From NCBI GenBank assembly GCA_965247065.1, contig CBDFGN010000006.1:992001-1056000 (forward strand): DNA of 64,000 bases. Reading direction: 5' to 3'. The notes under the pieces were generated by a model. The model made no database searches, was not told where the DNA came from, and was given only the letters and a program-made list of their open reading frames with translations. The translations under genes were made by a program, and so were the position numbers. How positions within the stretch are numbered: the stretch's first letter is position 1; every line of letters starts with the position of its first letter. The DNA is from CBDFGN01 sp965247065 (GTDB taxonomy: Bacteria > Bacteroidota > Bacteroidia > Cytophagales > Cyclobacteriaceae). Of this stretch, positions 53,608 through 60,225 are shown piece by piece.

Positions 53608-53958
53608 CTAAGTACTCTTCCTCTTCTTACTCGCTTTAGCTTTGGGATTGAACTCGAGTGCCACCTGCACCCAATACTCAAGATCCCGGTCTTGATCCAT
53701 ACCTTCCGCTTCCACGAACACAAACCCTGTCATCGGTCTTCCAGTAAAATCCATGGGAACGCAACCTTTGCGAGTAAGGGAGTCTTCGTATATCTGAGGA
53801 TCAAGTCGGACCATTAAGCGACTCTTTTCCACACCGACGCACATTTTGTCGTCGACCATGTAGCACAAACCACCCATCATTTTCCTCTCCTCGACGGGAA
53901 CTTTCTTCTGGTCGAATACTCTTTTTACTCTTTCTGCTAAAAATTTATCGTAGGCCAC
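53608..53958 (-). CDS. TfoX/Sxy N-terminal domain protein
   Basis: A 116-aa protein with M-A-Y-D-K-F-L-A-E-R-V-K, K-K-M-M/R-K-M-M-G-G-L-C-Y near residue 27 and L-M-V-R-L-D near 48, typical of the TfoX N-terminal family. It ends with a lysine-rich tail (K-A-K-A-S-K-K-R-K). Stand-alone N-terminal domains are common and are not proven competence factors, so no role is claimed. Confidence 0.88.
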   Translation of the reverse strand: MAYDKFLAERVKRVFDQKKVPVEERKMMGGLCYMVDDKMCVGVEKSRLMVRLDPQIYEDSLTRKGCVPMDFTGRPMTGFVFVEAEGMDQDRDLEYWVQVALEFNPKAKASKKRKST

Positions 53959-54093
53959 AGGTAAAAATCCATAAACTCCAATTTACCAAATCTCAGAATT
54001 CAAGACAAAACTTAGACCCTAAACAATCCCAAAACTCAAAATTCACTCAATCCCCGGCAGCAAATATCGATTTTCGTCGGATCTCGTGACCCC

Positions 54094-54348
54094 CTATCCA
54101 CTTCTTACTTCCAGGGAAACCTCCGGATGAGTCTTTGGCGAAGTGACTGCATTCAATACCCTAAACCTCATTTTGTACGAATCCAACCGCTCTAAAGTTT
54201 TTACTTCACTGGTGTTCTGTCCCGGTTTTGTCGTTAACACGTGCGAGTTCGAATGCAGGCTGTAAATACTACGGTTCTCAAGAGAAAACTCGACATTGCT
54301 TTCATTATTTATATGAACTTGGAGGACACTGGATTCCTCCAGGTACAC
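54094..54348 (-). CDS. Hypothetical protein, probably the C-terminal piece of a lost gene
   Basis: The frame starts at GTG 54348 and is open a little further upstream (to a TAG near 54375) with no ATG. The 84 residues look like a beta-rich C-terminal domain: V-L-Q-V-H-I-N-N-E-S, then F-R-V-L-N-A-V-T-S-P-K-T-H-P-E-V-S-L-E. I do not recognise the family. No signal or start fits, so it may be a relic; alternatively a short gene with a rare start. Confidence 0.4.
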   Translation of the reverse strand: MYLEESSVLQVHINNESNVEFSLENRSIYSLHSNSHVLTTKPGQNTSEVKTLERLDSYKMRFRVLNAVTSPKTHPEVSLEVRSG

Positions 54349-54498
54349 GGCGTTGCTTTTTGAACCCGAATTTTTCTAACCCCTGGTAGAATGTGACAGT
54401 TTTCGGATCTTGATATCGAAGAATGCTGAACTAACTTTAGGCTTTAAACATGAAAATTTAAACATGAACTTTAAACTTTGGGCATTAGACTCTAGATT

Positions 54499-55125
54499 TT
54501 GGATTCTTTAATATACATAGGCGATCCCATGTGCTCTTGGTGCTGGGGAATTGCGCCGCATCTCGATAAGCTTAAGTCTCAATTCGATGGACAACTGCAG
54601 TTTTCCCTGGTGCTGGGAGGGTTGAGACCAGGCGGACGCGAACCGTGGGATCAGTCCATGAAGGATTTTCTGAGGGACCATTGGGACCATGTTCACCAAG
54701 CTTCCGGGCAACCTTTTAACTATGACCTTCTGGATTTGAATCAATTTACGTACGACACCGAACCACCTTCCCGTGCCGTTAGAGTAGTGCGCGATCTGGC
54801 AGGTGACTTGGAATTCGAGTTCTTCAAGCTGGTGCAGAAAGGTTTTTATCAAGACAATCAGGATCCCGGAGAAGATGATTTCTATCAATCCCCATGCCAT
54901 CATCTGGATATTAGTTTTGCTCACTTTCTGATCCGATTTCAAAGCGAAGAATACAGGGACCTGGTCCAGGAAGACTTCTTATATTCCCATCGGATGGGCA
55001 TCACGGGATTCCCTGCGGTAGTATTGATAAACGAAACAGGCACCTACGCGGTCACTCTTAGTTACGCCGATTTTGAGACGATGAAACTGCGAGTGGATCA
55101 GATCCTTCAGCTAAAGACAAATTAA
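54499..55125 (+). CDS. DsbA-family (FrnE-like) thiol oxidoreductase
   Basis: A 208-aa protein starting at TTG 54499, the only start in frame before the motif. It has I-G-D-P-M-C12-S-W-C15-W-G near the N terminus and a late I-T-G-F-P-A-V-V-L (cis-Pro). There is no signal peptide, so it acts in the cytosol, as FrnE-like proteins do in stress or polyketide contexts. The inserted helical domain between residues 60 and 150 is usual for the family. Confidence 0.9.
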   Translation: MDSLIYIGDPMCSWCWGIAPHLDKLKSQFDGQLQFSLVLGGLRPGGREPWDQSMKDFLRDHWDHVHQASGQPFNYDLLDLNQFTYDTEPPSRAVRVVRDLAGDLEFEFFKLVQKGFYQDNQDPGEDDFYQSPCHHLDISFAHFLIRFQSEEYRDLVQEDFLYSHRMGITGFPAVVLINETGTYAVTLSYADFETMKLRVDQILQLKTN

Positions 55126-55269
55126 GTAATGCTGGATGCGACAAATCCGTTCCATTCTTGACTTAATACCAGGCAGCTCCAAGAATTAAACAAAAACACT
55201 GCGCTCCATTGAATCTTTTACTAAATTTTGGAGCTTGATCCAATCGCCAACCGTTAAAACCTTCCAATC

Positions 55270-55821
55270 ATGAAATCACAATTCATATTTGGCCTTGTTC
55301 TGGTCTCCGTAGCCTGCTCATTCGCCTTTACTTTTACCCCAAGATCTAATCGGCCTCAGGAATCAGAATGGGGCAAGATGTATGCACCCATATGGGAGGG
55401 AGCCCAAAATCAGGTTCTGGCAATAGCTGAAGCCATGCCGGAAGACAAGTATAACTATAGGCCGACTGATGTAAGCCGCACCTTCGCAGAACAAATGATG
55501 CACATAGCTTACGCATCCAGGTTTATCGCCGAGGCCTACCTCAAAGGAGTGCAGGCAGAATATGCCGACCCGTCACCAGATGGCAAAAGTAAGGCCGAAA
55601 TAATCAATTTTCTAGAGGAGAATCTGAAGGCCTGTGCAGAGATCTTTCAGTCCATGTCTGATGAAGAGCTAAAGCAGGAAATTACGACCTTTGCCGGGAA
55701 TACCATGCCCAAGCAGCAGTTGATCATGTTTATCCACGATCACCTCACCAATCATAAGGCAAAATCTAACCTGTACATTCGTATGAATGGGATTGAACCG
55801 CCAAAGTACAGTTACTATTAA
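55270..55821 (+). CDS. Exported DinB-family protein
   Basis: A 183-aa protein with a signal peptide (A-C-S-F-A-F-T near 17-23) and a DinB four-helix bundle: A-M-P-E-D-K-Y-N-Y-R-P near residue 56, then F-A-E-Q-M-M-H-I-A-Y-A-S-R and I-H-D-H-L-T-N-H. The three metal-site histidines (M-H, H-D-H and N-H) are visible. Exported DinB proteins are common in Bacteroidota; the reaction is unknown, perhaps thiol- or metal-dependent. Confidence 0.88.
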   Translation: MKSQFIFGLVLVSVACSFAFTFTPRSNRPQESEWGKMYAPIWEGAQNQVLAIAEAMPEDKYNYRPTDVSRTFAEQMMHIAYASRFIAEAYLKGVQAEYADPSPDGKSKAEIINFLEENLKACAEIFQSMSDEELKQEITTFAGNTMPKQQLIMFIHDHLTNHKAKSNLYIRMNGIEPPKYSYY

Positions 55822-55870
55822 TTAGTACCGAGTCCTGGGAGCTTTAAGGGTCGTGACCGGGCAATGGCTG

Positions 55871-56248
55871 TCAAGAGCCGTCGGAAGGCCCGGGTGACTC
55901 AATCACTTTCTCTATCGAAATAATATTACGATAGGAAGAAAAGATGTTAATCCGCCAGCCGCTGAGCCACACCTTGTAGGACTGCCCAGCATTCAATTGG
56001 CCGTAAATGTCCGAGGAGCTGAACTTCAAGTAGAACCAGTCATCGACGTTTTCGAAAACCTCCTGATCTGAGTAAATCAGGTATTTGCTCTTGTTTACGC
56101 CCTCATCCTCATACGTCACTCGTTCCTTCTCCTTGATGACGACAGTAAGACTACCCCGATAGGCCCTGGGTATGTACAAAATGAGAAATAAGACAACGAC
56201 GATGGCAATTACAATGCCGTACAATTTTTGTTTGAGCGACAGCTTCAT
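55871..56248 (-). CDS. DUF1523-like membrane-anchored protein
   Basis: ATG 56248 gives M-K-L-S-L-K-Q-K-L-Y-G-I-V; an upstream ATG 56281 would add an unlikely 11 residues. About 125 aa: one N-terminal helix (Y-G-I-V-I-A-I-V-V-V), then a soluble domain with K-Y-L-I-Y-S-D-Q-E-V-F-E-N near residue 56, D-I-Y-G and W-R-I-N-I-F near 97. This resembles DUF1523. Function unknown. Confidence 0.65.
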   Translation of the reverse strand: MKLSLKQKLYGIVIAIVVVLFLILYIPRAYRGSLTVVIKEKERVTYEDEGVNKSKYLIYSDQEVFENVDDWFYLKFSSSDIYGQLNAGQSYKVWLSGWRINIFSSYRNIISIEKVIESPGPSDGS

Positions 56249-56340
56249 TATAATGCGATTGGGGCATTTGAAATTACACAAACATGTTCAATTAAACCAA
56301 GCCCTCGCGGTTCTTGATCTAAGAATAATATCCGACCATT

Positions 56341-56706
56341 GTGATAAGGACGATAATGGCAATATTCATAGGATCAGTGATGGTCCTGGGTGGCTTGGGT
56401 CACTTTCTGGAACCGGAATACTTTGTTTCGTTCATCCCCGGTTTTGTCCCCTGGCGCGAGCCGCTGATTTACCTAAGCGGGGGATTGGAAATCATCCTTG
56501 GTATCGGTGCCTTTTCGACCACCAGCCGACCCTTGGCCGCTCGTTTGATAATGTGGCTGCTTATTATTTACACTCCTCTGCACTTGATGGACCTTTTCAG
56601 ATCCGACCCGGCCATTGGAGATCGAACTATGGCTCTGATACGATTACCTATTCAGGGATTCTTAATTTGGGCTGCGCTTCAAGTATCGAAAACCAGGTTT
56701 AAATAG
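56341..56706 (+). CDS. DoxX-like membrane protein
   Basis: A 121-aa four-helix protein starting at GTG 56341. It has G-G-L-G-H-F-L-E-P near residue 18 and Y-L-S-G-G-L-E-I-I-L-G near 44, the DoxX/DUF417-like pattern. Such proteins sit in the inner membrane and some serve quinone-linked redox; no role can be fixed here. Confidence 0.82.
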   Translation: MIRTIMAIFIGSVMVLGGLGHFLEPEYFVSFIPGFVPWREPLIYLSGGLEIILGIGAFSTTSRPLAARLIMWLLIIYTPLHLMDLFRSDPAIGDRTMALIRLPIQGFLIWAALQVSKTRFK

Positions 56707-56781
56707 GATTTTGGAAAGTAATTACGGCTTCCTGGGCAACTCATCCACCTAATCGAGTCTCGAGCTTTTGGCCATTTGAGT

Positions 56782-57219
56782 TTATTCTTCGCGGATTACC
56801 ACCTTATCCATCTTATCTCCCTGTTCTATCAAGTCAATTATTTCCAAACCCTCATAGACCTTCGCAAAAACGGTGTGATTTCTGTCTAAATGGGCGGTAT
56901 TATCGCGGCTATGGCAAATGAAGAATTGGGACCCCCCGGTATTGCGGCCGGCATGAGCCATGGAAACGACACCCCGATCATGATACTGGTTTTCACCATC
57001 AAGTTCACAATCAATCGTGTATCCTGGTCCACCAGATCCGGTACCCTCTGGACAGCCTCCTTGGATCATAAAGTTGGGGATGACCCGGTGAAAGGTTAAT
57101 CCATCATAATAGCCCTTTTTAGCTAAGTCGGTGAAATTTTTGACGGCCTTAGGAGCATCGTTTTCGAAGAAATTGATCTTGATAACACCTTTACCAGTAT
57201 GTATTTCCGCGGATTTCAT
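56782..57219 (-). CDS. Peptidyl-prolyl cis-trans isomerase, cyclophilin type
   Basis: A 145-aa cytosolic cyclophilin. It has N-F-T-D-L-A-K-K-G-Y-Y-D-G-L-T-F-H-R-V (in two parts, Arg being catalytic), G-G-C-P-E-G-T-G-S-G-G-P, S-M-A-H-A-G-R-N-T-G-G-S-Q-F-F-I and H-T-V-F-A-K-V-Y-E-G. No signal peptide. Length and all family motifs are complete. Confidence 0.95.
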   Translation of the reverse strand: MKSAEIHTGKGVIKINFFENDAPKAVKNFTDLAKKGYYDGLTFHRVIPNFMIQGGCPEGTGSGGPGYTIDCELDGENQYHDRGVVSMAHAGRNTGGSQFFICHSRDNTAHLDRNHTVFAKVYEGLEIIDLIEQGDKMDKVVIREE

Positions 57220-57351
57220 AAAAAATGAAGTTAATTAGTAACCAAGAAGAAGTGACAAAGGTAAATAAATTAATGAACCAGGGAACCTGGATAATCGTCA
57301 TTTACGATTGCGGTTCAGAACATTTTGATGGGTCCCTAAGTATAATACTTA

Positions 57352-58500
57352 ATGCTGAGCAAACCGAGATTTACGATATGGAAGATCCTAGTTCGCTCGT
57401 TGATCGCTTTTGGCTCGGCTCTAGCTCTTATCATTATTTTCCTGATCATGTACTTTAACCTCGCTCCTCAAATCGGTGGCAAGTCTCAGGGTGAAAGGCT
57501 TCAAAGGATGAGGGCCTCACCAAATTTCAAGGACGGAAAATTCCAAAATCCAATTCAAACCGACATGAACATGCCAATTGGTGCCGGCTTCGGTATTTTG
57601 GGACTTTCTAGTTGGCGAAAGCAACCGGGAGCCTTCTTCAACATTCCGGGTGATTGATTTTGAATCCGTAACATTTTCACAACTACCGCAGGAAGAAATC
57701 GCCATTAGTTGGTTTGGTCATTCCTCATTGCTTATTCGAATCGACGGGAAGACTCTGTTAGTAGATCCGGTCTTCAGCCCGAGGGCTTCCATGTTTTCAT
57801 TTATGGGGCGAAGAGATTCAACTATTCGGCTTATATGAGAGTAGATAACCTGCCCCTCTTAGATGCGGTAATTCTCTCACATGACCACTACGATCACCTC
57901 GACTATGAAACCATAACTGAACTAAAGGATCGGGTCAAGCATTTTTACGCACCCTTAGGGGTCGGCGCCCATCTTGAAGAATGGGGGGTACCAGGTAGCG
58001 CTATTACGGAGATGGACTGGTGGGAGTCAACCAGCCATAACGGCCTGGAGCTGACTCTGACCCCCGCAAGACACTTCTCAGGTCGGGGCTTTAGCCGATT
58101 TGAGACTCTTTGGGGCTCCTGGGTGATCGCCGGTCGGGATCAAAAAGTGTTCTTTAATGGTGACTCCGGATATTTTCCAGGGTTCAAAGAAATCGGGGAA
58201 AAGTATGGTCCGTTCGATATTACATTAATGGAGTGTGGAGCGTACAATGAAAAGTGGGCCGAAATTCATATGATGCCAGAAGAAACGGTCCAGGCCCACC
58301 TCGATCTTAATGGGGAAATACTGCTGCCAATTCATTGGGGGAAATTCAATTTGAGTTTACATCCCTGGAAAGAGCCCGTGGAGAGAATGACCCAAAAGGC
58401 AAAGGAATTAGGAGTCCGGGTCTGCACACCCGAGGTGGGGGACGTCATTTGTATCGGATCCAGAGTGCCTTCTTCACGCTGGTGGGAAAATTACCAATAG
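57352..58500 (+). pseudogene. MBL-fold hydrolase (NAPE-PLD/UlaG-like), broken by two compensating frameshifts
   Basis: Three frame segments make one protein of about 380 aa. The first (57352 to about 57600) has a membrane anchor and then a Q-I-G-G-K-S-Q-G-E-R-L region usual for the family. The second (to about 57805) has I-S-W-F-G-H-S-S-L-L-I-R-I-D-G-K and L-V-D-P-V-F-S-P-R-A-S. The third continues G-A-K-R-F-N-Y-S and S-H-D-H-Y-D-H-L-D (metal-binding HxHxDH), then F-F-N-G-D-S-G-Y and P-I-H-W-G-K. Restoring one G in gggg at 57805-57808 joins the last two; the first break is between about 57560 and 57625. Members cut N-acyl phospholipids or similar esters. It may be whole in the organism. Confidence 0.85.
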
Positions 58501-58906
58501 ACTTTTATTCGTAATGCAATTCAGCCCCACTACGAGGGCTCGGCAGGGACATCCAAAGGACTTTGGTGGAATTCACCTCCGAAGTAACCGCCTGGAAGTT
58601 ATCGACTTACTTAACCCGATAGCCATGGCGATTGGCATTTTCTCGAAATTGTAGGCTTTAGCAAGAATTTATTTATGTAGGTGGAAGTCAGTAAAGGTCT
58701 TTACCGTGACCAGAGGATTATCGATTTTCTCAGCATCCGTGATAACCTCCAAACAAGGAAATGATATCCGAGGTCTGTACTAAGGATCCTCAGCACTTCC
58801 TAGAAAGATCCCTGAAGACCTGATCGCGGTTAGGATTAAAGTATCTATAAGAACTTGAGAAAAATGGAATCTATCACTAGATTCGGGCCCCATCAAAACT
58901 CAAACC
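58501..58906. other. 406-bp spacer, nothing recognised
   Basis: I see no gene, hairpin or repeat that I would name. The promoter of the binding-protein gene should be in the last 100 bp. Confidence 0.4.
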
Positions 58907-59713
58907 ATGATGCTTAGATCCTATTGTGTCTGTTTAATACTCGTAATTGGCATTCTCTTCGCCAGTTTCGGTCAGAACACTCTTGAAAAAATCGTTAAGA
59001 CTGGCCAGATCCGTGTCGGTATGTCCGGTAACCAACCCCCGTTCTCGGCCCAGTCCAAAGTGGGAGGCCTGATAGGGTATGAGGTAAACCTGTCCGAGAT
59101 GCTAGCCACTGCCATGGGCGTCGAACTGGAGATCGTTCAGATTCCATTTCCTGAGCTCCTGCCGGCTCTTGAAAAGGGCAAGGTCGATGCCGTCATGTCC
59201 GGCATGACCATCACTATTGAAAGAAACCTGAGAGTTGCCTTTGTCGGCCCCTATGTACTATCGGGAAAATCTGTTTTGACCAAAAGTTCATCATCTTTGG
59301 CAGCAGCGACTTCCGCGTCGGCGATAAATCAAGCAACTACAAAACTGGTCACCTTAAGGGGGTCCACCAGTCAACGATTTGTTGAGACCAATATTCCGGA
59401 TGCCAACCTCACTTTGATCGATGATTATGATGAGGGCGTTGAACTGGTCATCACGGATCAAGCCGACGCTATGGTGGCTGATTATTCGATTTGTGCCGTT
59501 TCCGTTTTACGATATCCTGAAAAAAACCTGGCTACCCTCAGCCAACCGCTTACTATAGAACCCATTGGGATCGCACTGCCCCCGGACGATCCGCAATTGG
59601 TGAACCTTGTGCAAAATTATCTCAATTCTTTACAGCTTGCCGGACTCTTAGAGCAGCTTCAGAAAAAGTGGTTTGACACACTGACCACCAAAATCCATCG
59701 ACCAATCCTTTGA
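58907..59713 (+). CDS. Periplasmic solute-binding protein, family 3 (amino acid type)
   Basis: A 268-aa protein with a signal peptide (ending A-S-F-G-Q), then I-V-K-T-G-Q-I-R-V-G-M-S-G-N-Q-P-P-F, G-Y-E-V-N-L-S-E-M-L-A near 65 and D-A-V-M-S-G-M-T-I-T-I-E-R near 102, the family 3 pattern. It ends L-L-E-Q-L-Q-K-K-W-F as normal, then T-T-K-I-H-R-P-I-L, which comes from reading into the 3' end of the convergent gene. It would bind an amino acid or similar solute for import or sensing. No ABC permease is near, so sensing is possible. Confidence 0.88.
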   Translation: MMLRSYCVCLILVIGILFASFGQNTLEKIVKTGQIRVGMSGNQPPFSAQSKVGGLIGYEVNLSEMLATAMGVELEIVQIPFPELLPALEKGKVDAVMSGMTITIERNLRVAFVGPYVLSGKSVLTKSSSSLAAATSASAINQATTKLVTLRGSTSQRFVETNIPDANLTLIDDYDEGVELVITDQADAMVADYSICAVSVLRYPEKNLATLSQPLTIEPIGIALPPDDPQLVNLVQNYLNSLQLAGLLEQLQKKWFDTLTTKIHRPIL

Positions 59714-60221
59714 ACTGGTTGGGATTCTTTCGCTTTTCAGCAATCCACATAATCAAACCGAAAACCAGGATCATCCCAAGTAACAGAACCATGAGCCTCA
59801 GGAAATCCATGGAAACTAGGCTCGACAATATGCTGGATAAGAAGAGCTGAAACTGGTGATTTGAGCGGGATGTCGCGACGCCAATTTCAGAGGTTATAAA
59901 GGGATGAGCCGCCTCAAAGAGCTTGAGGCGAGGGCCATTGATAGTCATGGGGTTTATGGCGAGATCCACTTCCGAGTAGTTCAGAGCTCTTAGGAGACCG
60001 AGCTGATCGTTGTGCTCTGCAAATTGGTAGTTTAGATCAAGCTCACCGGCGAGGTGATGCCATAAATCGATGCTGACTCCATAAAATGTTCCGTCCACAT
60101 GCTTGATCACATAGGGGGGCTGCAGATAAACACCCACCCGCAGCAATGTTGTGTCGACACTACCCTGGCCTAAGGTTAGGCTGCTGATAGACAACAATAT
60201 TAATCCGATTGCAATTCGCAC
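59622..60221 (-). pseudogene. Truncated glutamate-receptor-like channel (GluR0 type)
   Basis: A signal peptide is followed by the first ligand lobe: L-R-V-G-V-Y-L-Q-P-P-Y-V, then V-S-I-D-L-W-H-H-L-A and E-V-D-L-A-I-N-P-M-T-I. Next is a membrane helix (L-M-V-L-L-L-G-M-I-L) and the pore entrance L-V-D-G-F-W-W-S. In intact relatives a T-V-G-Y-G-like pore, second helix and second lobe follow, but here the frame goes V-C-Q-T-T-F-S-E-A and stops at 59622, about half length. The end overlaps the convergent binding-protein gene by 92 bp. The junction at about 59688 suggests that recombination between the two ligand-binding genes removed the rest. Confidence 0.75.
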
Positions 60222-60225
60222 TCTT

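Noticed and set aside
57225..57458. 77-codon open frame before the MBL gene
   Set aside because: It overlaps the start of the MBL reading frame out of phase and has no domain signal.
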